Of a stretch of DNA of 31,711 nucleotides, positions 1 through 7,966 are shown one piece after another. Under the pieces are notes generated by a model. That model ran no database searches, had not been told where the DNA came from, and saw only the letters and a program-made list of their open reading frames with translations. The stretch spans positions 1-31,711 of the forward strand of contig JBGUVL010000003.1 in assembly GCA_045134375.1 (NCBI GenBank), in the 5' to 3' direction. Origin of the DNA: JBGUVL01 sp045134375. GTDB taxonomy: Bacteria; Bacillota_I; Bacilli_A; Erysipelotrichales; Erysipelotrichaceae. Position 1 is the first letter of the stretch. Each line of letters begins with the position of its first letter. The position numbers and the translations under genes are program-made.

Positions 1-78
1 TTCTACTTACATTTTAAAGGCTGGAAAGGAAAAGTGATACAAGTGTTACAACAAGGTACGTTTGTATCATACAAGTGA
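1..78 (+). CDS. 3' end of an upstream gene, probably the partner permease or another subunit of the ABC importer
   Basis: Frame 1 is open from the window edge and stops with TGA at 76-78; the last residues read ...GTFVSYK. Only 25 codons are visible and I do not recognise a family from them. The next gene is an oligopeptide-type permease C, which is usually preceded by its permease B, so this could be the B subunit tail, but the residues lack the usual DPR ending of that family. The stop lies 4 bases before the ATG at 83, which indicates an operon. Identity is inference. Confidence 0.4.
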   Translation, partial: FYLHFKGWKGKVIQVLQQGTFVSYK

Positions 79-82
79 TCAA

Positions 83-922
83 ATGAAGGATTATGTCATT
101 AGAAATAGGAAAAGAAAAGCGGGAATGGTATTACTTTCCATCATTGTAGGACTCGTATGTCTTATTCCTATCCTTTTTTCTTCTCTTTCCTATGGTTTTG
201 ATAAGGAACTTGTTTATGCATCTCCTTCCTTTGCTCATTGGTTTGGGTGTGATGCACAAGGGCGCGATGTTTTATATCGAGTTTTTCTTGGAGGTAGAAT
301 ATCGCTTTTGTTCGCTTTTCTTTCAGCGCTAGTCTGCGCGGTTATCGCTTGTTGTTGTTCCTTGCTTGCGGTTATCTCAAAGCGTACCGAAATGGTAGTA
401 ATGCGATGTTTGGAAATCGTCCAAGTGATTCCCTATCTTCCGTTCGTTTTGATGCTTTCCTATTTGTTTCTATGGACTTCACCTGAGGTTAAATTAATAT
501 TAGGAGCAATGCTGATTGGTTTTCTCAATGTTCCAATGTTAACTCGTGTTTTGGTTTATCAGTTTCATTCCTGTGAAAGAAAAGATTATTTTATTTCGGC
601 AGTTCTATTAGGGGCCAATCGAAAACACTTGTTCTATCATTACTATGGAAAAGAGGCATTACCTGTACTTGGGGTTACCTTATTAGAAATATTTGCTTCT
701 TCTTTGATGATAGAAACTTCGCTTTCTTTTTTGGGAATGGGAGTGCCTTATCCTCATCCGTCTTGGGGAAATATGATGCAAAGTGCAGCAAGTTTTTCCG
801 TTTTTATTTCTTATCCTTGGAATTGGTTTTTTCCTGGTTTATTGGTTTTTCTAACCATATTATCACTGCATCTTATCAAAGAAGGTTGGGAATCAAGTGG
901 AAATCAAAAATCGAAATTATGA
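83..922 (+). CDS. Oligopeptide/nickel-type ABC transporter permease (DppC/OppC family)
   Basis: Inner subunit of a peptide- or nickel-type ABC importer in the cytoplasmic membrane. It has an N-terminal membrane segment (about residues 9-30), then the family hallmark HWFGCDAQGRDVLYRV followed by GGRISLLFAF. Several hydrophobic segments follow, then the ATPase-docking EAA region near the C-terminus ending in ETSLSFLGMG and PSWGNMM. About 279 residues is normal for the family. The start is uncertain: TTG at 62 has a weak AAGG six bases upstream but overlaps the previous gene, while ATG at 83 sits 4 bases after that gene's stop and suits translational coupling. I prefer 83. Substrate cannot be told from the permease alone; the binding protein and ATPases are outside the window. 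Confidence 0.85.
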   Translation: MKDYVIRNRKRKAGMVLLSIIVGLVCLIPILFSSLSYGFDKELVYASPSFAHWFGCDAQGRDVLYRVFLGGRISLLFAFLSALVCAVIACCCSLLAVISKRTEMVVMRCLEIVQVIPYLPFVLMLSYLFLWTSPEVKLILGAMLIGFLNVPMLTRVLVYQFHSCERKDYFISAVLLGANRKHLFYHYYGKEALPVLGVTLLEIFASSLMIETSLSFLGMGVPYPHPSWGNMMQSAASFSVFISYPWNWFFPGLLVFLTILSLHLIKEGWESSGNQKSKL

Positions 923-998
923 AAATCAGAAAACAGTATTTGCACTTCGACAGAAACGGCTTTTTCCTTCTGTTACAGTAGAATGGAGGAGGAAAAAC

Positions 999-1184
999 AT
1001 GAGACATAAGATTGGAATTTTGATGGTTTTGTTCGGTGTGTTGTTGTTGATTTCACCTGGTATGTTTAATGAATCATTCAGCTCACAATTACGCTATAGT
1101 GTGATGCGTTATTGGCCTATCTTGTTAGTCGCTTTCGGTGTATTTTTATCGTCTGGTGCGAAAGTAAAGCGGAAAAAAAGATGA
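999..1184 (+). CDS. Small two-segment membrane protein, DUF5668/LiaF-N-terminus-like
   Basis: 61 residues. ATG at 999 is preceded by a strong GGAGGAGG, which fixes the start. There are two hydrophobic segments, about residues 5-20 and 36-52, the second within RYWPILLVAFGVFL. That Tyr-Trp-Pro followed by a hydrophobic run resembles the membrane repeat of DUF5668 and the N-terminus of LiaF-type cell-envelope stress proteins. It ends in a basic tail (KVKRKKR). The gene lies 76 bases after the permease and may share its transcript. Function is unknown; the family resemblance is from memory of the motif. Confidence 0.6.
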   Translation: MRHKIGILMVLFGVLLLISPGMFNESFSSQLRYSVMRYWPILLVAFGVFLSSGAKVKRKKR

Positions 1185-1274
1185 CGACATCAGCCATAGA
1201 ATGGGGAAAACGCTTTCTTTTCAAAAGGAGTGAATTTTTGTGAATGTTTTAACAAAATTCGCAACTTGCATTCT

Positions 1275-1302
1275 TTTATTTAAGGGAACAATATGCTATA
1301 CT
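1275..1302 (+). promoter_or_regulatory. Enolase promoter (extended -10)
   Basis: TGCTATACT at 1294-1302 is an extended -10 box. The -35 region TTTATT (1275-1280, 16-base spacer) is weak, so the TG extension probably carries recognition. It gives a short leader before the AGGAGGA at 1321-1327 and the enolase ATG at 1337. Confidence 0.6.
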
Positions 1303-1336
1303 ATTCATGTAAAAATTACAAGGAGGAATTTTTAAA

Positions 1337-2647
1337 ATGCCAATTATTATTGATGTGTATGCAAGAGAAGTTATCGATTCTCGTGGTAATCCAACGGTAG
1401 AAGTTGAATTAACTACTGAGTCTGGTGCTTATGGACGTGCTATGGTTCCATCTGGAGCAAGTACAGGAGAAAGAGAAGCATTAGAATTACGTGACGGTGA
1501 CAAAGGTCGTTTCATGGGAAAAGGTGTTAGCAAGGCTGTTGACAATGTAAACAACATTATCGCTGACGCTGTTATCGGTTTGGACTGTACAGATCAGAAC
1601 TTAATCGATAAAACAATGCTGGAATTAGACGGAACTCCAGGAAAATCAAAATTAGGAGCTAACGCTATTTTAGGTGTTTCTATGGCTGCTGCAATCGCTG
1701 CTGCTGATTTCTATGGAATGCCATTATACAAATACTTCGGTGGATTCAATGGTAAAACTTTACCAGTTCCAATGATGAACGTATTAAATGGTGGATCTCA
1801 CGCCGATTCTACCGTAGACTTCCAGGAATTCATGATTATGCCAGTTGGTGCTAAAGATATCCGTGAAGCATTAAGAATGGGTTCTGAAACTTTCCACAAT
1901 TTACGTAAAGTATTAAAAGCTAGAGGATATAATACTAACGTTGGTGATGAAGGTGGTTTTGCTCCATCTTGTGAAAAGGGTAACGAAGAACCACTTGAAT
2001 TGATCGTTGAAGCAATCAAAGCTGCTGGATATGTTCCAGGAAAAGATATCTGCATCGCTATGGACGTAGCAGCAAGTGAATTCCACAACCACGAAACAGG
2101 ATTATATGAATTGACAAAATCTGGACAGGGAACTAAGACGACTGAAGAAATGATCGATATGTTCGCTGAATGGGTTGAAAAATATCCAATCGTTTCTATC
2201 GAAGATGGTTTAGGAGAAAGAGACTGGGACGGATGGAAGAAATTGACAGACCGTTTAGGAGATAAGATTCAGTTAGTTGGAGACGATTTATTCGTAACTA
2301 ATCCTTCTATCTTAAAAGAAGGTATTGAAAAAGGTGTTGCTAACTCTATCTTAATCAAAGTTAACCAGATTGGTACATTAACAGAAACTTTCGATGCTAT
2401 CGAAATGGCTAAGAAAGCTGGATATACTTGCGTTGTATCTCACCGTTCAGGAGAAACAGAAGATACTACAATCGCTGATATCGCAGTAGGATTAAATGCT
2501 GGACAGATCAAGACTGGTTCTATGTCAAGAACTGACCGTATCGCTAAGTACAACCGTTTAATGAGAATCGAAGACGATTTAAATGACCGTGGTGCTAACA
2601 GCATTGCTGAATACCAGGGAATGGATGCTTTCTACAACGTTAAATAA
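1337..2647 (+). CDS. eno: Enolase (phosphopyruvate hydratase)
   Basis: Converts 2-phosphoglycerate to phosphoenolpyruvate in cytoplasmic glycolysis. 436 residues, close to the usual 430. Recognisable landmarks are EVIDSRGNPTVEVEL at the N-terminus, SGASTGEREA, His155 and Glu164 (SHADSTVDFQEF), catalytic Glu205 in GDEGGFAP, metal ligands Asp243, Glu289 (SIED) and Asp316 (VGDD), catalytic Lys341 (ILIKVNQIGT) and SHRSGETED at 368-376. The start is set by AGGAGGA nine bases upstream. Codon use is more restricted than in neighbours, as expected of a highly expressed gene. It stands as a single transcription unit with its own promoter and a strong terminator. Confidence 0.98.
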   Translation: MPIIIDVYAREVIDSRGNPTVEVELTTESGAYGRAMVPSGASTGEREALELRDGDKGRFMGKGVSKAVDNVNNIIADAVIGLDCTDQNLIDKTMLELDGTPGKSKLGANAILGVSMAAAIAAADFYGMPLYKYFGGFNGKTLPVPMMNVLNGGSHADSTVDFQEFMIMPVGAKDIREALRMGSETFHNLRKVLKARGYNTNVGDEGGFAPSCEKGNEEPLELIVEAIKAAGYVPGKDICIAMDVAASEFHNHETGLYELTKSGQGTKTTEEMIDMFAEWVEKYPIVSIEDGLGERDWDGWKKLTDRLGDKIQLVGDDLFVTNPSILKEGIEKGVANSILIKVNQIGTLTETFDAIEMAKKAGYTCVVSHRSGETEDTTIADIAVGLNAGQIKTGSMSRTDRIAKYNRLMRIEDDLNDRGANSIAEYQGMDAFYNVK

Positions 2648-2670
2648 TTAGTTGCATACACGAAAAACAA

Positions 2671-2702
2671 AGAGATCACTCGACAGAGTGATCTTTTTTT
2701 TT
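2671..2702 (+). terminator. Intrinsic terminator of eno
   Basis: Perfect 9-base-pair stem AGATCACTC (2673-2681) with GAGTGATCT (2686-2694), GACA loop, then an uninterrupted T run to 2702. Confidence 0.93.
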
Positions 2703-2718
2703 GGTAAGATTATTTATC

Positions 2719-2738
2719 AATATTTCCTTGGAAATATT
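2719..2738. repeat. Perfect 9+9 inverted repeat of unknown role
   Basis: AATATTTCC (2719-2727), two bases, then GGAAATATT (2730-2738). It lies between the eno terminator and the secG promoter and is not followed by a T run, so it is not a second terminator. It could be a protein binding site; no regulator is identified. The rest of the 2703-2810 gap shows nothing recognisable. Confidence 0.4.
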
Positions 2739-2810
2739 AGTTTACCTATTGGAATAGAGGAGAAAGAAAGACACATAATAACAATAGCAGTCCTCAAATA
2801 ATAAAATTTA

Positions 2811-2838
2811 TTGAATTTTCAATTAGTTATGCTATAAT
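2811..2838 (+). promoter_or_regulatory. secG promoter
   Basis: TTGAAT (2811-2816), 16-base spacer, TATAAT (2833-2838) with a TGC extension. A strong housekeeping-type promoter about 30 bases before the secG ATG. Confidence 0.8.
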
Positions 2839-2866
2839 TATAAAGCAAATGTGAGGAGGTTAAATC

Positions 2867-3088
2867 ATGTTAGATATTTTACTAATGGTTGATTGTGCTG
2901 TAATTATCATCCTTACTCTATTACAAAGTGGAAAATCTGATGGAATCAGTGGTGCCTTTACCGGTGGTGAGGGATTAAACCTGTTCGCAAATGTAAAAGA
3001 GCGAGGTGCTGAGAAAATTCTTAGCCGTATTACTTTAGTATGTGGAATCTTATTCTTTGTACTTGTAGTATTGATTAAAATGCAGTAG
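2867..3088 (+). CDS. secG: Preprotein translocase subunit SecG
   Basis: 73-residue membrane protein of the SecYEG export channel. It has two membrane segments (about residues 2-20 and 52-71) separated by a loop with the family features LLQSGKSDGISGAFTGG. The ribosome binding site GAGGAGG lies just upstream of the ATG. A short hairpin separates it from rnr, the classic downstream neighbour of secG in Firmicutes, and partial readthrough probably expresses the rnr-smpB genes from this promoter. Confidence 0.95.
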   Translation: MLDILLMVDCAVIIILTLLQSGKSDGISGAFTGGEGLNLFANVKERGAEKILSRITLVCGILFFVLVVLIKMQ

Positions 3089-3090
3089 TA

Positions 3091-3114
3091 AAAAGACCAT
3101 TTGGTCTTTTTTTT
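3091..3114 (+). terminator. Short hairpin/terminator between secG and rnr
   Basis: AAAAGACC (3091-3098), loop ATTT, GGTCTTTT (3103-3110), T run to 3114. The stem is AT-rich with only three G-C pairs, so termination is probably partial. No clear separate rnr promoter is visible downstream, which supports readthrough. Confidence 0.65.
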
Positions 3115-3136
3115 ATCATGAATAGGAGGTGAGAAT

Positions 3137-5233
3137 ATGAAATATTCTGGCTTGATTTTTGATGTGATGTCATCGAATAAATACAAAGGTTATGATGTGG
3201 AAGCGTGGAAGCATTATTTTAAAATAGAGAATAGTCGTGATTTTACACAGTTGATGAAAGATTTAAATCAATTAGAAGATGAATATCTTATTATCCGTGA
3301 TCACAAAAACCGCTATTTCACGTTAGAACAAAGGAATTGTTTTACAGGAATTTTAAAAGTGAATCCTAAGGGATTTGGTTTTGTAGAAAACGAAGAAATG
3401 AGCATTTATGCAAATCGTGGGGAACTAAAAAAAGCATTGGATGGGGATCGGGTTATGGCACGAATCATTACGAATCGTGATGGAAGTGTCGAATGCGAAA
3501 TCATGAAAGTGATCACTCATACAATGAAAACCGTAGTTGGAGTCATTAAAAAAAGAGAGAAACGTACTTGGTTTTTACCGGATAATGAAATGCAGGATCG
3601 TAAATTTAAAATAACGAATCTAAAGTCATTTAAACTAGTAAATGATACCAAAGTGCAATTGTACATTGAAAAGTATGGGGATCCATTGGAGTGTAGCATA
3701 TTACGAGTATTAGGTCATAAATACGATCCAGGAGTTGATATCCTTAGTATTCTTTTGGAACATGACATTGAACCACAGTTTCCTAAACAGGTAATGAAAG
3801 AAGTCAATTTGATGAAAGAAGAAATTGGGGAACAAGAAAAGCAAGGGCGTTATGATCTTACCAATCAAATGATTATTACCATTGATGGGGATGATAGTAA
3901 AGATCTTGATGATGCAGTTAGTGTAGAAAAAATTGATGGAGGATACCGTTTGGGTGTTCATATCGCAGATGTGTCTCATTATGTGAAAGCTGGTAGTGCG
4001 ATTGATCGCGAAGCTTATGAAAGAGGAACTAGTGTTTATGTGGTGGATCGCGTCGTACCAATGTTACCACATGCGTTGTCAAATGGAATTTGTTCTTTAA
4101 ATCCCAAAGTGGAACGATTAACTTTATCTTGTATTATGGATATTAATGAAAAAGGCGATATTTTTAATTATAAGATTGTTCCAAGTGTGATTCGAAGTTT
4201 TGAACGAATGACATATAAAAATGTTAATCGAATGCTTGCGCATGACCCTAAAATGTGTCGACGCTATGAGCCGATATTACCAATGGTAGAAATGATGGAA
4301 GAATTATCACTCATAATTCGTAAGAAACGACAGGATGGTGGTAATATCGACTTTGATACAAAGGAAAGTAAAATTCTTGTTGATGGGAAAGGAAAAGTGA
4401 AAGATATTGTTTTAAGAGAACGTGGAGAAAGTGAACGCATCATTGAAGATTTCATGATTTGTGCGAATGAGTGTGTTGCTGCCCATGTAAAATATTTGGA
4501 CTTGCCTAGTATTTATCGTGTCCATGAAACGCCGGATGCAAAAAAAATGCGAGAATTTGCTTTGATCGCTTCGACACTAGGATTTCGCTTCAAGGGAGAT
4601 GTTAAGAATGTATACCCGAAACAATTACAGCAGATGTTAGAGAATGCGAAGGAAGATCCAAGTTATTCGGTATTATCTACTTATATGTTGCGCAGTATGA
4701 AAAAGGCCCGATATGATGTCAATTGCTTAGGACACTTTGGACTTGGATTAAAAGAATATACCCATTTTACTTCTCCGATACGACGTTATCCTGATTTGAT
4801 CGTACACCGTATGTTGCGAAAATATTTCTTTCAGCAGGTGGAGGATCCTATTATTTATGATAATGACATTTGTTGGATTGATGAGGCCGCAAATCATTCC
4901 TCTCAAAAAGAACGAAATGCGATTGAGGCGGAGCGTGAAGTGGATGATTTGAAAAAGTGCGAATATATGGAAAGATATGTAGGAGCGAAGTATAATGGTA
5001 TTGTAAGTGGCGTTACCAAGTTTGGAATCTTTGTGGAGCTCGACAATACGGTGGAAGGGCTTGTCCATGTTTCTGCGATGAAGGAGGATCATTACTATTT
5101 TGACGAACGTAGTAAAATGTTGATCGGAGAGAGAAGTGGCAATACATATCGAATGGGACAAAAGGTAAGGATCAAGGTCGTAGGGGCATCCAAGTTAAAA
5201 CGTCAGATTGATTTTGAAATAGTGAAGAGGTAG
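3137..5233 (+). CDS. rnr: Ribonuclease R (3'-5' exoribonuclease)
   Basis: Processive 3'-5' exonuclease of structured RNA that also degrades tmRNA-tagged messages with SmpB. 698 residues in family order: N-terminal helix-turn-helix (about 1-60), cold-shock domain 1 (about 68-112, GILKVNPKGFGFV), cold-shock domain 2 (about 132-190), RNB catalytic domain (about 238-570), and S1 domain (about 612-698, GIVSGVTKFGIFVEL). The metal-binding aspartates are in IDGDDSKDLDDAV: Asp250, Asp256, Asp258 and Asp259. TSPIRRYPDLIVHR is also present. ATG at 3137 follows AGGAGGTG. It is followed after 4 bases by a CapA-like gene, then smpB and ssrA, its functional partners. Confidence 0.97.
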   Translation: MKYSGLIFDVMSSNKYKGYDVEAWKHYFKIENSRDFTQLMKDLNQLEDEYLIIRDHKNRYFTLEQRNCFTGILKVNPKGFGFVENEEMSIYANRGELKKALDGDRVMARIITNRDGSVECEIMKVITHTMKTVVGVIKKREKRTWFLPDNEMQDRKFKITNLKSFKLVNDTKVQLYIEKYGDPLECSILRVLGHKYDPGVDILSILLEHDIEPQFPKQVMKEVNLMKEEIGEQEKQGRYDLTNQMIITIDGDDSKDLDDAVSVEKIDGGYRLGVHIADVSHYVKAGSAIDREAYERGTSVYVVDRVVPMLPHALSNGICSLNPKVERLTLSCIMDINEKGDIFNYKIVPSVIRSFERMTYKNVNRMLAHDPKMCRRYEPILPMVEMMEELSLIIRKKRQDGGNIDFDTKESKILVDGKGKVKDIVLRERGESERIIEDFMICANECVAAHVKYLDLPSIYRVHETPDAKKMREFALIASTLGFRFKGDVKNVYPKQLQQMLENAKEDPSYSVLSTYMLRSMKKARYDVNCLGHFGLGLKEYTHFTSPIRRYPDLIVHRMLRKYFFQQVEDPIIYDNDICWIDEAANHSSQKERNAIEAEREVDDLKKCEYMERYVGAKYNGIVSGVTKFGIFVELDNTVEGLVHVSAMKEDHYYFDERSKMLIGERSGNTYRMGQKVRIKVVGASKLKRQIDFEIVKR

Positions 5234-5237
5234 AAGA

Positions 5238-6383
5238 ATGAAAAAATGGTTGGTATTACTATGTGCTATATTATTAACCGCATGCACAACAACACAAAAG
5301 CCAAGGGAAGAAGAAAAAACAAAAAAGAAAGAACAGAAAGATGAAATTATTGATGTTTCCTTTTTGGCAGTGGGAGATAATTTAATCCATGGTGCGATCT
5401 ATTATTACAATAATAATGGGGATGGCACGTATTCTTTCGATGACATTTATCAAAATACAAATTATTTAACACAAGCAGCCGATGTGGCTTATATCAATTT
5501 TGAAACGATCTGTGCTGGAACCGAGTTAGAGTTATCAAGCTATCCTACCTTTAATGGTCCAGTGGAAGTGATTGATGCGGTAAATGGCGCTGGATTTGAT
5601 TGGCTGTCAGGAGCAAGCAATCATACCTTTGATCGTGGAGAAGCGGGTATTTTAAAAGAATTGGATTATGTCAGAAGCAATTATCCAACGATGACGATTA
5701 CCGGTATTCATGACAGTGCAGAAGATGCCCAGCAAAGTGTGGTATTGAATGTTAAGGGATTAAAAATAGGAGTACTCGATTACACCTACGGTTTAAATGG
5801 ATTTGCTTTACCAGAGGGAAAAGAATATCTAGTGGATTTGATTGATGATGATAAGATGGCTTCGGATATGGAAAAACTGAAAAAAGTAAGCGATGTTCAA
5901 ATTGTCAGTATGCATTGGGGACAAGAGTATCAATTTGCTCCCAATGAGGAACAAGAGCGGTTAGCACAGTATTTAAGTGATTTAGGTGCTGACGTTATTA
6001 TTGGTACACATCCTCATGTCATTCAACCAATGGATTATGTGGAAGGAAAAGATGGCAATACGACTCTTGTTATGTATTCATTAGGAAACTTCTTAAGTGC
6101 ACAGGATGTCAATTATCGTATGCTGGGTGGTATGGCAACATGGAATCTAGAATATAATAAGACCAAAGATAGCATTGCATTTAAAGATGTTAAATTCCTT
6201 CCAACCATTACACAAATTGAAGGACAATATTCTTTCTATCGAACTTATGCATTGAAGGATTGGAATGATGAGTTAGCCAATCGTCATACTTTAAAAACAG
6301 TGGAAGGACAAGAAGTATCACGACAATATTTTGTGGATCTAGTGAATGAAGTGATGAATGACAAAGTGGAAATTGTGTATTAG
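5238..6383 (+). CDS. CapA/PgsA-like lipoprotein (poly-gamma-glutamate capsule synthesis protein family)
   Basis: 381 residues. The lipoprotein signal MKKWLVLLCAILLTAC has its lipobox Cys at residue 16, then a charged linker, so the protein is probably anchored outside the membrane. The body carries metallophosphoesterase-like CapA motifs: FLAVGDNLIHG, NFETICAG, LSGASNHTFDRG, VSMHWGQEYQ, GTHPHVIQPMD and YSLGNFLSAQ. The His/Asp/Asn residues in these match the family's metal centre. It starts 4 bases after rnr, with GAGG inside the end of that gene as ribosome binding site. No capBC synthesis genes are nearby, so a true capsule role is doubtful; many genomes carry such stand-alone homologues of unknown substrate. 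Confidence 0.88.
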   Translation: MKKWLVLLCAILLTACTTTQKPREEEKTKKKEQKDEIIDVSFLAVGDNLIHGAIYYYNNNGDGTYSFDDIYQNTNYLTQAADVAYINFETICAGTELELSSYPTFNGPVEVIDAVNGAGFDWLSGASNHTFDRGEAGILKELDYVRSNYPTMTITGIHDSAEDAQQSVVLNVKGLKIGVLDYTYGLNGFALPEGKEYLVDLIDDDKMASDMEKLKKVSDVQIVSMHWGQEYQFAPNEEQERLAQYLSDLGADVIIGTHPHVIQPMDYVEGKDGNTTLVMYSLGNFLSAQDVNYRMLGGMATWNLEYNKTKDSIAFKDVKFLPTITQIEGQYSFYRTYALKDWNDELANRHTLKTVEGQEVSRQYFVDLVNEVMNDKVEIVY

Positions 6384-6404
6384 AATAGAAGTTGAGGTGA
6401 CTAT

Positions 6405-6857
6405 ATGAGTCAGAAAACAATTGCAGTAAACCGAAAAGCGTATCATGACTATTTTATTGAGGAAGAGTATGAAGCTGGAATTGTCCTTGTTGGTACTGAA
6501 ATTAAAGCGTTGCGAAATAGGTCAGTACAAATCAAAGACGCATATATTTCCTTTGTGAATGGAGAAGCATTCATTAAAGATATGTTTATTCCTAAATATG
6601 ATTATGGGAATCGCTTTAATCACGATGAGACAAGAGAGAGGAAATTATTACTTCATAAGCATGAGATAAAAAAACTGTATCAAAAAGTAAAAGTAGCAGG
6701 TTATACGATTGTCCCATTATCCGTTTATTTTGATAAAGGAAATGCAAAAATTAAAATTGCGTTAGCGAAAGGAAAGCATTTATACGATAAACGTAATGTA
6801 GAAAAGGAAAAAACAGCAAAACGTGCCATGGAAAAAGCAATGAAGCGTTTTGCCTAG
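6405..6857 (+). CDS. smpB: SsrA-binding protein SmpB
   Basis: 150 residues, normal length. Binds tmRNA and delivers it to stalled ribosomes. Family landmarks are NRKAYHDYFIEEEYEAGIVL, GTEIKALR, the core PKYDYGN, the RERKLLLHKHEI segment and the basic C-terminal tail GKHLYDKRNVEKEKTAKR that mimics mRNA in the decoding channel. ATG at 6405 follows TTGAGGTGA. Its RNA partner ssrA begins 43 bases after the stop, with its own promoter. Confidence 0.97.
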   Translation: MSQKTIAVNRKAYHDYFIEEEYEAGIVLVGTEIKALRNRSVQIKDAYISFVNGEAFIKDMFIPKYDYGNRFNHDETRERKLLLHKHEIKKLYQKVKVAGYTIVPLSVYFDKGNAKIKIALAKGKHLYDKRNVEKEKTAKRAMEKAMKRFA

Positions 6858-6860
6858 GAC

Positions 6861-6889
6861 TTGCAAAAGATCATGTAATATGATATATT
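6861..6889 (+). promoter_or_regulatory. ssrA promoter overlapped by a perfect 11+11 inverted repeat
   Basis: TTGCAA (6861-6866), 17-base spacer, TATATT (6884-6889) with TGA extension. The sequence TCATGTAATAT (6871-6881), 3-base spacer, ATATTACATGA (6885-6895) is a perfect inverted repeat covering the spacer and the -10 box and ending 5 bases before the mature tmRNA. It has no T run, so it is not an smpB terminator; it could be an operator. Confidence 0.75.
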
Positions 6890-6900
6890 ACATGACACTT

Positions 6901-7288
6901 GGGGGTGTCAAGGTTTCGACAGGGGGTTGTCTGGTACGGACGGCAGCCGTGTGATTCACGTTAAAAATCAAACTTAAATTTAATTGCAAAATCTAAATTA
7001 GCTAATCTGTTTGGTGGAAACCAGGCAATGGCTTTCGCTGCTTAATTAACCTAACTACTGGTTTGCAGCCATGCGCTTAGTATCTATCTTTTCGTGCTAA
7101 GAGAGCGTGTCAGAGAGGAAAGATAAGGGCTAGTGTGTCTGGCACTGGTCACGAAAATTATTCACAGACAAATCATCCGTTCATGCCTTGTCTGATGACA
7201 TGGGATGATTATAAAATCAGACTAAGCTGTAGATGTCTTTACGTGGGGCGCCTTTTGGACGCGGGTTCGACTCCCGCCATCTCCACCA
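6901..7288 (+). ncRNA. ssrA: Transfer-messenger RNA (tmRNA)
   Basis: 388 bases, single-piece form. The 5' end GGGGGTG pairs with CATCTCC just before the encoded ACCA at 7285-7288. The 3' part holds the T arm (GCGGGTTCGACTCCCGC). The tag frame begins with the resume codon GCA at 6986-6988 and runs to TAA at 7043-7045, encoding AKSKLANLFGGNQAMAFAA. The tag ends in AFAA rather than the common ALAA and is 19 residues long, longer than the roughly 15 of Bacillus. It rescues stalled ribosomes with SmpB just upstream. Small open frames inside this RNA are not genes. Confidence 0.96.
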
Positions 7289-7295
7289 ATAAAAA

Positions 7296-7338
7296 ATCAA
7301 ATGGATGGCATGAATGATCAATGCGATCCATTTTTTTT
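7296..7338 (+). terminator. Intrinsic terminator of ssrA
   Basis: AAATGGAT (7299-7306) pairs with ATCCATTT (7326-7333); an inner GCAT/ATGC pair closes the loop; T run to 7338. Confidence 0.88.
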
Positions 7339-7418
7339 ATTTAGATATAAGAATGATTCTATGGATTCCTTTCCTATCTAGCAACCGATTAAGCTTTTTT
7401 ATGATGCGAAAGGAAATT

Positions 7419-7487
7419 GACCAATTATCTGCTAAAAATGACCACTTATAGAAAAATAGTAGTGAATGTTTTTAAGTGAGATATACT
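7419..7487 (+). promoter_or_regulatory. Putative LytTR-binding direct repeats and promoter
   Basis: TGACCAATTAT (7419-7429) and TGACCACTTAT (7439-7449) are direct repeats 20 bases apart, about two helical turns, as in LytTR operators. A TATACT -10 lies at 7482-7487, but there is no good -35 at the expected place, which fits a promoter needing activation. A third weaker match, ACCGATTAA, is at 7384-7392 but not in helical phase. Confidence 0.6.
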
Positions 7488-7509
7488 ATAAGCAGAAAGG
7501 AGGAACACA

Positions 7510-7956
7510 ATGAAAATCAATATTAAAATTGATCGCCATATGGAAGAGCCTGAAGTATTGATTACAACGGCTCGTATGAGTGAGGAAGTCAATCGAGTAG
7601 TGGAATGGATTAGTAAATTTGATCCTACAACAACGATGATCACTGGAATAAAAGAGGATAAATATGAATTGTTAACGCAAGAATCACTGATTCGAATTTA
7701 TGCAGAAGATGGTAAAGTATATGCGAAAACAGCAAAGGATCAGTATTTGATTCGGTTACGACTTTATGAATTAGAGGAACGATTGGATGATCGTAAGTTT
7801 GTAAGAATATCGCATTCGGAAATTGTTAATCTTAAAATGGTCAAAAGTTTGGATTTAAGTTATGTAGGAACGATATGTATGGAATTATCCAATGGCGAGG
7901 TTTGCTATGTATCTAGAAGGTATGTTTCTAAAATAAAAAGAATATTGGGATTGTGA
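7510..7956 (+). CDS. LytTR-family DNA-binding regulator
   Basis: 148 residues without a receiver domain. A short N-terminal region (about 1-50) is followed by a LytTR DNA-binding domain (about 50-148) with the typical KEDKYELLTQESLIRIYAEDGKVY start, RLRLYELEERL, FVRISHSEIVNLKMVKSL and a C-terminal VSRRYVSKIKRIL. ATG at 7510 follows AAAGGAGGA. The next gene begins 10 bases later and encodes a DUF3021 membrane protein; in characterised LytTR systems such a membrane partner inhibits the regulator and the pair controls its own promoter. Direct repeats upstream fit autoregulation. Targets and signal are unknown. Confidence 0.92.
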   Translation: MKINIKIDRHMEEPEVLITTARMSEEVNRVVEWISKFDPTTTMITGIKEDKYELLTQESLIRIYAEDGKVYAKTAKDQYLIRLRLYELEERLDDRKFVRISHSEIVNLKMVKSLDLSYVGTICMELSNGEVCYVSRRYVSKIKRILGL

Positions 7957-7966
7957 GGTGGAAAAG

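Noticed and set aside
897..998. Longer N-terminus for the small membrane protein
   Set aside because: The strong GGAGGAGG just before 999 fixes the start; the extra 34 residues overlap the permease end and have no own site.
2867..3186. Minus-strand open frames over secG, rnr, copA and others
   Set aside because: They lack ribosome binding sites and lie opposite well-supported genes; treated as shadows.
6901..7288. Integration site of a mobile element at ssrA
   Set aside because: No integrase, no duplicated 3' end and normal chromosomal genes on both sides.
7135..7317. 60-codon frame in the 3' part of ssrA
   Set aside because: Lies inside tmRNA and its terminator; the composition follows RNA structure.
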